From Diplonema papillatum (Eukaryota; Euglenozoa; Diplonemea; Diplonemida; Diplonemidae), in NCBI GenBank assembly GCA_030068145.1, contig JAPJBO010000005.1:310001-374000 (forward strand): 64,000 bases of DNA, given 5' to 3'. Below are positions 23,540-32,181 of the stretch, piece after piece (positions within the stretch are counted from its first letter, which is position 1; every line of letters starts with the position of its first letter). The notes under the pieces are model-generated. The model saw only the letters and a list, made by a program, of their open reading frames with translations. It did not search any database and was not told the origin of the DNA. A program made the position numbers and the translations under genes.

Positions 23540-23870
23540 GGTACCGGTGACGATGAGAACTCACGCAGATGGGAGCGATGAGGCTCTGGGACTGCTAAGG
23601 CGTGACTACGCGCGCCCCTCTCCCATAGAGCCGTCCCGAATCCTGGCGGTGAAGGCCCACACCCTTTGACTTGTTTTGATGTGCCGTCGGTCTTTCTCTC
23701 TCTCGTAAAGTCAGCGCGATAGCGATGACGACGAGAGCAGAAGGACAGGTGGGTGGGACCGGTGCTAAGGCGTGACTACCCGCCCCTGTCCCTCCCAGGG
23801 AGCCACCCCGAATCTAGCCTGACCCACCTGACAGTGGGGTCTCACCTGACGGTGGGGCCACACCTTTTTT
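23540..23870 (+). repeat. Dispersed repeat E, two tandem copies
   Basis: Two units share TCAGCGCG, GCTAAGGCGTGACTAC and a CCGAATC block before a CACACCTTTTTGAC-like end. The second unit also has an internal near-duplication (CCTGACAGTGGGG and CCTGACGGTGGGG). Confidence 0.65.
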
Positions 23871-23884
23871 GACATGTTTTATGT

Positions 23885-24035
23885 GTCCTCTCTCTCTCTC
23901 TCTTTCTCGCTGAGCTTCTTCCGCCGCGTGGCTGCCCCCATACCTTGCCGTGCTCGTTGTGCTCGCTAATAGGCAACGGTGAAACGGCGAAGCAAGCTAG
24001 ACCACTGACTGCGCTGCTTGTCCCCTCATCCTCTC
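23885..24035 (-). repeat. Diverged solo copy of the YR-retrotransposon repeat
   Basis: A CT tract, then a CCGCGTGGCTGCCCCCATACC segment, then GCAAGCTAGACCACTGACTG and GCGCTGCTTGTCCC follow the order of the retrotransposon's B repeat at 40567-40745 (CT tract, CCGCGTTGCTGCCCTCAAACC, CCAAGCTAGACCACTAAACT). Divergence is high, so this would be an old relic. Confidence 0.5.
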
Positions 24036-24889
24036 AAGGAAAACTTCCGCGGTCGGTTTACGTCCTTTGCTGGTGTGCATTGCGTATGACAGCAACACGT
24101 TCTCAACGACCCTATCTTCTCCAGTTTCCTTCCCGGCAGAAGCGGCCCGGTGCCGTTTCGCTCAAAAGAGTCTTGCCAACGCCCTCGCACCCATGCACAA
24201 CGGTGTCCCGTCCGTCGTCGCCACTACACTGCTCGGCAGATCCAGCCCCGGTGTAGACCACGAAATTCATTGCAAGCTCCGCTCTCGAGACACGCTACCG
24301 AGTGTGCTGTAGCGCTCTTGACCACTCCTCCGACCGCCGCGAAGACCGCCGGTTCCGTGATTGCTTCGAACCCGGCCGGCGCAGTTGTCAGGGATTAGTT
24401 TACGTTGCAGATTCAGACCGAAGGTCATGCGGGAATACGTTGTCGGCTTGTTTGTGCGTTTGCGGGAGTTTCTACTTCGTATTGTCTGACGAGACGCCTC
24501 GTGGCGGCACCTGGAGATGGCTACGTGGTCTCAGAGCCTGTCTCCTCCCGAGGAGGCTTTTTTAAAAGAATTGGATTGATGGCAGACCCGCCCAAAGGGA
24601 AAGAATAACAAGAAACGTCGAAAAGGCACCAGGCTGTACATCAACCCCGGTTGATTGTCGGCAACTCAAGAAGATAGAAGCAGACACCGCCTTTCTTCCA
24701 AGCGAACTTTCTCTAAAACAAGAAACCGTCGAAAGAAGTATCAACAATCCATTACCCCCCAGCCTCTCCAGTTAACGGGGTTTTGCGGGTTCTTTTTAAC
24801 GAGAACAAGCCTGTTGTCACGTCGAAAAGATCTCTGGAAACGTTTGGGAAACTATAAAAACATGTCCCAGGCGTACAACCAAATCTGTA

Positions 24890-25030
24890 ATCTTGCGGGC
24901 TGCCCTACAATGTACTGTGAACAGCTAACAAGACGTGGGCAGTGTGTTTTGGAGATTTGAGCTGAATTCCCACCCCTAATAAGAATCAGAGAGAGACCTC
25001 GCACACAACAAACGAAGCACCGGTCTGTTT
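24890..25030 (+). repeat. Dispersed repeat family D, diverged copy
   Basis: The motif AAGACGTGGGCAGTGTGTTT followed by TGGAGATTTGAGCTGAATTC corresponds to the AGACGTAGGCAGCGTGTTTT core at 31553 and 52890. Confidence 0.5.
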
Positions 25031-25429
25031 TAATTGCCCCTTTTGTTTCAATAGCACTAAGTCCGGTGAGGAAAGCAACAGAGACTACAAACAACATCGA
25101 CTTCGCTACATCACAGCACACAACGTCACAGCACACAACACACAACGTCACAACACACAACTCTGGGTGGTGACCCCTCCGAACAGCCTCCCTGGCCCTG
25201 GCCCTGGCCCACGCCTGATGCCGCAACCCCTTAACCCGGGCGGCGGCGCTTTGGCATGAGCCAGGAATCCCTCAAGGGGAGCAGCGCGAGAGGCATCATT
25301 CACGTTTCAAAGGCCCACACACACAACTCTACAAGAAGAATTGAATAGAATAGAATATCTCGCAACCAAATAAGGGGAAAGCTGAGTCCAGCAGAGCAAG
25401 TCCTGCTGATTTGATGAGTCCCTTCGGGA

Positions 25430-25640
25430 TTTTTTTGTATAAGCACCTGCTTTGTAGGAAATACTTGAGGAGGCTGCCAGCTGCAAAAGATCAAAGGAGG
25501 TAAACGTGCTGTAGCCCACACGAAACCTGGGTTTAGTGGCGGGCGTAAGCGTTCAACAAAACACCTTCTCTGTCAGAAATACTCGAGGAGGCCGCCGTAG
25601 TAAGGAAATCTCAAAAGCAACGTGCTGCAGCCCACACGTC
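25430..25640 (+). repeat. MITE-like repeat family A, truncated copy followed by a second left end
   Basis: A copy beginning TTTTTGTATAAGCACCTGC runs to GCGTTCAACAAAAC. Then a second left end (CAGAAATACTCGAGGAGGCC) and a diverged body follow, so two insertions or a rearranged tandem are joined here. Confidence 0.7.
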
Positions 25641-26354
25641 AGAACTCGTGCCATAGTGCCCCCTACCCTGCTGCACTACTGTACTTCTGCATTTCAGAGC
25701 CCGTTCCTCCCAAGCTGCACAATACTAGCCCTTTTTTGATTCTTTCTGGTCAGGGTAAAGTTTAAAGGGTAAACGGAACCCCGCCGTTTCACGAACCCCG
25801 CATGAACTACACAGGAGCTTGGGTTTGGGGGTATACTGAATGGTAATCTTACTGTAAAACACGGGTTGCGGCGAAAGCTGGGGATGTTATGAGAAGTCAG
25901 TCGAGCCAACCGAAAGGTTCATTGCTCCGGCGCGTTGGGTATCCTTGTCAGCAGCCCTACCTTGTGTGGTGCGTCGCTCTCAAACCCTTTCACGGATTGG
26001 CGACACGATTATTTTATTCAGGTGAATTTCCCCTCTATCCCACTGTGTGCTTCCCTATATCCCAATGGGATTGCATGGTCAAGGCAACCGTTTCCCTCGG
26101 AAAAAGGAAGAATCCGAGCTGGTGTTCGGGCGCTGCGCCTACGGAGTGAAGACACGTCAAGAAAAAGGATCCACGGTGCGAATCGGGTTTCTACGAAAGC
26201 TTTCCAAGGTGACCAGGTCCCCCTGTGCCTTCGGCGGCTCTGTATTCGTTCGAGAGTCGCGGGCCTGGCGCCCAGTGTGTTGGTTGCGGTGTTGGGTCTC
26301 TCTTGGTTATCACTAGCTCCACTCCTGCCTTCGCCGAGCAGTTCCACGTGCCCG

Positions 26355-26630
26355 TTAGCCATTCTGATTGAACTGTCCAAGGTGAATCGTCCCCGTGCTG
26401 CGCTTTGGAACAGTGGCGTCACTATCCAGCACAGGGCTCGGAGCTTGGTCCTGAGTGTGTCTGCGTTGCAGCCCGGACGGAGCCCCCTTGACTAGGAAGT
26501 GCCCTGTTTCCGGTGGCAGCAGCCCCTCCTTCGCTAGCTCCCTTCTGGCGGTGGCGTAGGGCCGTCTAACCCCTAGCTTCCCCTCTCGGAAGATCACCCG
26601 AATTCTCCGGTAGGCTCGGTTGGTGCTCAT
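26355..26630 (-). CDS. Hypothetical ORF in a duplicated block, N-terminus shared with 26926-27192
   Basis: ATG 26630 opens a 91-residue frame that starts MSTNRAYRR and continues with a basic segment (VRRPYATARRELAKEGLL). The second block at 27192 starts MSTIRAYRK. The shared 80-bp DNA around both starts suggests two copies of a mobile element whose ORF begins here. No family is recognised, and the frames diverge after about nine residues. Confidence 0.2.
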   Translation of the reverse strand: MSTNRAYRRIRVIFREGKLGVRRPYATARRELAKEGLLPPETGHFLVKGAPSGLQRRHTQDQAPSPVLDSDATVPKRSTGTIHLGQFNQNG

Positions 26631-26685
26631 CCTGCATTTGTGCTCCAGTTCCTACCCCGTATAAAGGGTGGGGTCGAATAATAAC
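26605..26685 (-). repeat. Duplicated 80-bp block, copy 1
   Basis: It matches 27169-27253. Both carry TAGGCTCGG, TGGTGCTCATCCTGCATTT, GCTCCAGTTCCTACC, a TATAAAGGG motif and GGGGTCGAATAATAACAC. Confidence 0.8.
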
Positions 26686-26925
26686 ACCTGCTTACCGTAC
26701 TTGGAAAAAAGACGTACCGGAACAATCATGTACCGGAAATAAGACGTACCGGAAAAAAGTTCTACCCGCGGGCCTCAGGGAAAAACCTTGTGACTTTTTC
26801 CGCTTGGTTTGAGTTCTGCTGGAACATTTCATAGGGTGCTTGCGCAACTGCCACATCCAGGATCAAATCAAGACGCAACGCTGCGCTTTTCTTCGAAATT
26901 CCGCTGCTGCCCGAATCCTGCCAGC

Positions 26926-27192
26926 TCAGCAGATCGTGCCGGCTGAACAGGCCATGGCAGATGAAGTTATGGTAGATGCTTCCCGCGCAGGAACAACACA
27001 AGGTCTCCAGAAGACTACCAAACCGTGGGCCTGCTCGTAGCTCTGCATGGGCTCACCAATGCAGTGTTGTTGAGGATACAGTGTGGGCTGCGCCGACCTC
27101 CGCACCGGTGCGCTATCAATTCCTTTGTTGGGGAGATTTTCTCGCTGGTTCACGTAGCAGACCGTTTTCCTGTAGGCTCGGATGGTGCTCAT
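26926..27192 (-). CDS. Hypothetical ORF in a duplicated block, copy 2
   Basis: ATG 27192 opens an 88-residue frame beginning MSTIRAYRKTVCYVNQREN. It is Cys-containing with no recognised domain. See the partner at 26355-26630. Confidence 0.2.
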   Translation of the reverse strand: MSTIRAYRKTVCYVNQRENLPNKGIDSAPVRRSAQPTLYPQQHCIGEPMQSYEQAHGLVVFWRPCVVPAREASTITSSAMACSAGTIC

Positions 27193-27253
27193 CCTGCATT
27201 TTTGCTCCAGTTCCTACCGTATAAAGGGGGGGGGGGGTCGAATAATAACACTG
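27169..27253 (-). repeat. Duplicated 80-bp block, copy 2
   Basis: It is a direct repeat of 26605-26685. Its TATAAAGGG...TCGAATAATAAC end recurs once more in inverted form at 27361-27391. Confidence 0.8.
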
Positions 27254-27266
27254 TGTTATTATTCGA
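27238..27266. repeat. Perfect 29-bp palindrome
   Basis: Arms TCGAATAATAACAC and GTGTTATTATTCGA surround a single T. It lies at the end of the second 80-bp block. Confidence 0.9.
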
Positions 27267-27382
27267 TTTGTCGAATAATAAAAAAAGTTTCGAGTAGCCG
27301 AACGGTAGCAGGATCAAATAGTGGTCGTGTTTTAGACAACCAGACGTGTGTCAAAGAACTGTCATTATTCGACCCCCCTCTT

Positions 27383-27740
27383 TACTAGAGGAGCTGAGCC
27401 AGTCCAATCCCTGCTGATAGGCTGATAAACCATGCTTGCCTGTGATAGACTGTGATAAACCGCAGCAGGCAATTCGATGCAGTTCCAGGAAATAGGGGTG
27501 GTCTGGCTCAAGTGCAGCCATAAAAACTCTCGAGTTTGACTCAGAGTTTCCCCAGTAGGTGAGCCGGTTCATCCCCTCTTGATAGACCGTGATAGACCGA
27601 AGAATACAGCACCTGGCAATTCGGTGCAGCTCTAGGGACTAGGGATGGACCTGATAGACCGTGGTGGACCGTGATTCACTGTGATAAACAGCGGCAGGCA
27701 CTTAGATGCAGTTTCAAGAGGGACGGACCGGCTCAGTAGG
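27383..27740. repeat. Diverged tandem repeats with GATAGACCGTGATAGACC motifs
   Basis: Three units of very roughly 100-180 bases each contain TGATAGACC/TGATAAAC strings, a GGCAGGCAATTCGATGCAG-like block and a TAGGGATGGACC/CAAGAGGGACGGACC end. Confidence 0.6.
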
Positions 27741-28814
27741 TTTCCACACCCTGGACAACCTCCATCCCCCTTCGTCCGGTAGGGACCACGGAAAAAAAGA
27801 GTTCGAAAATGAAAGAAGACATGCGCAAACAGCGAGGGAGGGGGTAAATGAGAAGGACACCCATCCCCGCAGCCCCCCCCCCCCCCCCCCCCCCCCCCAA
27901 CCAGACTCACACCGCAGTCCTGTCTGCAGACACTCAGGTTCCGCGCTGATGATGGTCCGCCTTATGTGTCCGTGGCTTAAAGGACCGAAACACAACGGGA
28001 CCAGTGCGGTGTTGAGCACATACCCATTCCAAGCACGTTCTTGCAACCCCCCCCCCCCCCCCCGAAAGAAACAGAAGAAAGCCCTCGTTAATCCGGTAGA
28101 TCGTCGGTAACATAACCTGAACCTGCTACAAACATCCTCAAGCCAACTTTCACTCTGAAAACCCGCAATAAACTAAAAAAGAAACACCCTACATTGTAGG
28201 GGGTAACAAATGAAGACTCTGAAACGTTCTGTTCTCGAGAAAGACGGGGCCTGCTGTAAGCTGTTCACACCGCTCAGAACAGTGCGGGATCCTCACTTTC
28301 ACAGTTTTAATTCCATTGAAATTGGGGCCCATGCTTGAGACGGAATTTTTCAAACTGTCAATCTCAAGCGAGGACGAAAGCAAGGAACCGAAGAAGAAAA
28401 AGAAATATTGTTGAAAGGCAGCAGACGTGCTCGGTAACACTACACACATCAGGCAGGCGTTGGAGCGCATCGCGCAAAAGCAAAGAAAAGAAAGCCATCC
28501 CGACCAACATACGATACCTTAGAGGAGCCCAGAGACTATGAAACCCCGGATCTCTAATGTGAACTTGCACTCTAAAAGGAATAAAATGCCTTCCTCTGAC
28601 ACTCGTTGTCGTCGGGGTAAAAAAAGAAGTCAAACGAGTGAGCTGAGGCGTGTCACCTCTCTCCCTGCGGCATTGAAAAATCGATCGAGTGTTTGCCGCC
28701 TTTTTTTTGTCTTTTTTGTGTTAACAATGCATTGTTGGTACTAAGAATTAGTGGTTGGCAGCGTACTACATGAAACTTACCAAAGCAGGTGAGTTCCGCT
28801 AGTGCGCACAAACA

Positions 28815-29190
28815 AATGTGTGTGGAAGGAAACTGAACCGGTCCCGAGTAGGGGACCCTCTGATTATGATCCATTGTCACTCACCACGTCCAGGATTTGG
28901 CTCAGAAAGTCGCGCGTTCAGCGAAAAAAAATCTTGTTCTTCATTTTTCTCCTAGTCTCGCGGGTGTACGGTATTTGACAACCGGCACGCACAAGCAAAG
29001 CGAAGCGCCCTTCCTTTTTTTTTTTTAGCCACATGCAATGTGTGAGGAAACTGAACCGCCCAAGTAGGACCTTCTGATCATGATCATTTGCCAAATTTGC
29101 CACCTGAATCCACGTCCAGGATTTGGGCTAGTGCGGTCAACGAAAACTCTAGTTTCCCTTTCTACTTTCTCCTACTCTCGCGGTGTACGG
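28815..29190. repeat. Tandem pair of about 160-bp units
   Basis: 28815-28980 and 29035-29190 share GGAAACTGAACCG, the TCTGATYATGATC block, CCACGTCCAGGATTTGG and CTCGCGGGTGTACGG-like ends. No frame is conserved between them. Confidence 0.7.
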
Positions 29191-29214
29191 TTTTTTTTTT
29201 TTTTAAATGAGCTC

Positions 29215-29277
29215 ATTTGACGAAAGCCACCCGCAGACCTCGAAATCCCTGATTCTCAAGCGGGCTTTCACTCTAAG
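29215..29277 (+). repeat. Intron-3'-end repeat (family B)
   Basis: TTTGACGAAAGCCACCCGC, CCCTGATTCTCAAGCG and TTTCACTCTAA follow the consensus. A TTTCCACAG acceptor-like site follows at about 29299, but no exon I can support. Confidence 0.6.
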
Positions 29278-29429
29278 TTATTCTTCAATTTCCACAGTTA
29301 ACCAACCCCTCTCCCTTATGTGTCCGTGGAATAGAGGACCAAAACCCGGTTCAGATGGGTCCGGTGCGGTCTTGAACACACAACCATTCCAAGCACGTTC
29401 TTACGAACCCCCTCCATGCTTCCGGCTGC

Positions 29430-30158
29430 ATGCGTTCAAAAGAACAAAGGGACCGTCTTTGCCGTGTTCAACCCTGCCTCGGATTTATTACCAGCATGTG
29501 TAGGTTAGCCCTTTTGGAGTATATTCACGTCAAGCAAAAAAAAAAAACTAAACTTTTAAGCCCTTTTCGGAAGAAGATATTTACAGTGAAATGGCTTCGC
29601 TGCATTTGCAGTGCCAGAACTTCTGGTTGGGATCACACTTCAACATCAACGCAGCTAAGTAGTTCCCGCGGGGGAAGAGTGGATGTCACGGCCAACTTCC
29701 ACGAAAGGGTTTGCAAGGACTACTACGCACCTTCGTCCAAAGACGACGGGACTGCGTTCGTTGGCTGCCCGACACACCTCAGTCTAGTAAGGGATTTCAT
29801 CAGTACTGGGACCACTGACCCTGAGCAGCGCACTGCACGTGCTGCCATTGGCCGTGCTCGCACACGTGGGCCTCAGTCATCGAGCACGTTCAAGAGGCGA
29901 ACAAAAACCAAGGCGGAAAGGAAGGTCAAGACCACTGTTGTTCTTGTGCGTATGACGAGTACCACTACGGCACTTCATCGTCCACGACCCTTTAGTCCCG
30001 TACTCTGCACTGGTAGCTCCAGCGCAGGGTATCTGAAAGAAAGGAAAAATGCTTCATCAGACGGGCCCAGGACGGACCGAGAGAAAGAACCGAAAGAAGT
30101 GATGTGTTCCGTGACTGTTTATCGCTCATTCGTTCCCATCTCATACTCGAGTGCCTGA
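29430..30158 (+). CDS. Hypothetical 242-residue ORF, coding status doubtful
   Basis: This long plus-strand frame has a central segment (VCKDYYAPSSKDDGTAFVGC) that looks protein-like, followed by Thr/Arg/Lys-rich sequence. No signature was recognised. Its first codons lie within repeat family C, so the start is unreliable. It may be a fragment of a mobile-element protein. Confidence 0.2.
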   Translation: MRSKEQRDRLCRVQPCLGFITSMCRLALLEYIHVKQKKKTKLLSPFRKKIFTVKWLRCICSARTSGWDHTSTSTQLSSSRGGRVDVTANFHERVCKDYYAPSSKDDGTAFVGCPTHLSLVRDFISTGTTDPEQRTARAAIGRARTRGPQSSSTFKRRTKTKAERKVKTTVVLVRMTSTTTALHRPRPFSPVLCTGSSSAGYLKERKNASSDGPRTDREKEPKEVMCSVTVYRSFVPISYSSA

Positions 30159-30797
30159 ATCTTCCACCCGAAAAACTTAAACAAAAAAAAAAAGCTTGCG
30201 CTCGTTTCTTCTGCTTTCCCTAAAGCCGCATGCCAGCCCACCGGATTTGATAAAAATACTATGCTATAACTCTAAAAACGAGGTTGCTTTACTGACGGAA
30301 CCATATCGGGTTTTCGAAAGTGGAGAAGGCTCAGGCATAGTCAGTCCCAGACTTGCAAAGTGAGGCGCGGAATGATCTGTCCGTGCAAAATCGTTGGAAC
30401 GTGGAGGAGTGCGTAGCGAACGTGTGTAATGTAATGAGAACGTTACAACAAGGGCCGAAGATGAGAATGACAATGGGGTTTACTGCGTCTAGTAAAGAGG
30501 AAGTCGTCGGAGAGGTTCGTTCCCTGCCACACGCAAGCGAAGCATAATCTCATTGACCACCTGATGCTGATCCGTTTATCAGTGCAAGATTTCGGAAAGG
30601 TTCCGTGTCTTAAAGGCTGCCGGCCGCGACTTGTCATGGGTTCGGATTCTGATCGGACCCAGAATCGAAAGGTCTGGCCCTCGGCCTACGCGACTACCAC
30701 ACGGATCGCGCGAGAATCGCGCCTTGCCGCCAGCTCAGCTCGTCTCCTTCTCCTGGCGTGCCGCTCGGCGGAAACGAGGAGGCGAGGGTTCCGATAT

Positions 30798-30948
30798 CTA
30801 ATCTGACAACCGGCTTGTTGCTATTTAGAGTAACACACCGGTTGTCAGATTAGACGGTCAGGGAAGATACGCGCAACCCCCCCCCCCCCCCCCCGGCTAT
30901 TTAGAGTACAGCCTGAGGTGTTTTGCGCGTATCTTCCCTGACCGTCTA
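30798..30948. repeat. Two adjacent perfect inverted repeats (double hairpin)
   Basis: Hairpin 1 pairs 30798-30813 with 30838-30853 (16 of 16 bases, CTAATCTGACAACCGG). Hairpin 2 pairs 30851-30876 with 30923-30948 (26 of 26 bases, starting TAGACGGTCAGGGAAGATAC). Both loops carry CTATTTAGAGTA (30821-30832 and 30897-30908), and loop 2 also has a long C run. The arms abut and overlap by three bases. Confidence 0.9.
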
Positions 30949-31151
30949 ACAGAACGCGTTAGGGGACTTCACATGGTTTCACAACGGAGTGACACAACAC
31001 CAATCTGTCAGCTACAACCGTCGAACTGGTCTCAAATAGAAACAAGTCACTCACAAGTCAAACGGAGGCTTCAAAAAACCGACCGCTTACTACAAGAAAC
31101 AGTCTAGAAAAGAACCTTTCCTACACACCACACAAAACATTTCCAAAAAAA

Positions 31152-32181
31152 ATGGTAAACGGCGATCCCTGTAATCGTAACCAGTACATGGGCCAGAAGC
31201 CCAGCACTAGAGTACACGCTGCCCCCGGCGGAAACTCATCGTTGTCCCTGAGATGGGATGACGCGCCGGTATGCCGTATTCCCACCCCCCCCAAAATTCT
31301 CCTTTACTTCTCATCTTACAGGTGTCGCGCAGGTTTTGGCAGCCGCTGCTTAACAAATGTGGTTCCTGTACGCAAAAGAACTCGAAGCTCACGGCAGGGT
31401 TTCCCACCCTCCCTAATTCCTCCGTGACCTCGCCCACGCTCGTTTCCCCGGAATGCGGCAGTATTCATTTCACATCAGCTGCAAAGACGTCAGTTAAAGT
31501 TAAGTACGCAATCTTGCGGGTCGTCCCTCAATTGCATTTGCGCAGGCTAAAAAAAGACGTAGGCAGCGTGTTTTGGTGGTTGATCATAATTCCTTGCCCG
31601 TGTGTCATTTTCGTAATGCAAGTGGGAAAACGATCAACCGGCACACACAGACAAAAACGCAGCGCCTGTCTCGGCAGCTCTCGTCTGATTGACGACGGGA
31701 AAAACACGCAGTTTTTTGATTCTCCCGCATTCGAACCAGGTGTAGCACCCAAGCACCCAATCACGCAACCCCACAGCAAGCGACCCCTCCTCGTCCGCAG
31801 AGAGAGCTGCCCCCGTGGCTGCAGCCGGAGTCGCAGGCCCAACCCATGCAGGGGCGGCAAAGGCAGGCTCAGCAGATGCAAGGCCAGCCGATGCAGAATC
31901 AGCAGATGCAGAATCAGCAGGGCCGGCCGCAACAAATGGTGGCCCAGCCCATGGCGCCCCACGACGGGCACCGGGCGCACGGTGGCCACGCCATACCGCC
32001 CGCCGCCGCCGCGCCGCCTGCGTCCCAGCCGCCGCAGCGGGCGCAGCAGCCGGCCGGCCGCGGGCTGTCGTCCAACGCCTGGGCTTCGAACGCGAACCAA
32101 AACTGCGGCAACATGATCACGGACCGACCCACCACGCGCATACACGCGCCCCCGGGAGGCAAGTCCTCGATCACCTTCTAA
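31152..32181 (+). CDS. SPIRAL1/Jupiter (HN1)-like microtubule-associated protein, copy A
   Basis: Exon 1 (31152-31268) and exon 2 (31801-32181) join in phase 0 across a GTATGCC...CCGCAG intron, giving 165 residues. The N-terminus has STRVHAAPGGNSSLSLRW and the C-terminus has NQNCGNMITDRPTTRIHAPP followed by GGKSSITF. These are the paired PPGG/APGG-x-SS motifs of plant SPIRAL1 (TDRPSTKVHAAPGGGSS) and animal Jupiter/HN1 proteins. Between them lies a Gln/Met-rich low-complexity linker (QGQPMQNQQMQNQQ) and a Pro/Ala stretch. Family members bind and stabilise microtubules. The match is in the end motifs only, so the function is inferred. The paralogue is at 35507-37248. Confidence 0.7.
31548..31672 (+). 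repeat. Dispersed repeat family D
   Basis: The core is AGACGTAGGCAGCGTGTTTT, then GGTTGATCA...GATCAACC arms about 60 bases apart, then CACACAGACAAAAACGCAGC. It lies inside the intron of SPIRAL1-like copy A. Confidence 0.75.

Larger units (their letters stand above)
23028..31151. other. Eight kilobases of repeats with no recognisable gene
   Basis: Contents in order: tandem repeat E units (23540-23870); a diverged piece of the retrotransposon's repeat with a CT tract (23885-24035); an anonymous frame (24067-24312); family D (24890-25030); family A (25430-25640); duplicated 80-bp blocks (26605-26685 and 27169-27253); a palindrome; GATAGACC-type tandem repeats (27383-27740); C tracts; family C (27966-28050, 29320-29413); a tandem pair of about 160 bases (28815-28980, 29035-29190); a 242-residue anonymous frame (29430-30158); and the double hairpin at 30798-30948. 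Confidence 0.4.

Noticed and set aside
25935-26495. A 186-residue plus-strand frame and its 134-residue antisense partner
   Set aside because: Both strands are open, with no recognisable domain, no splice support and no conserved neighbours. Coding status cannot be decided from the sequence.
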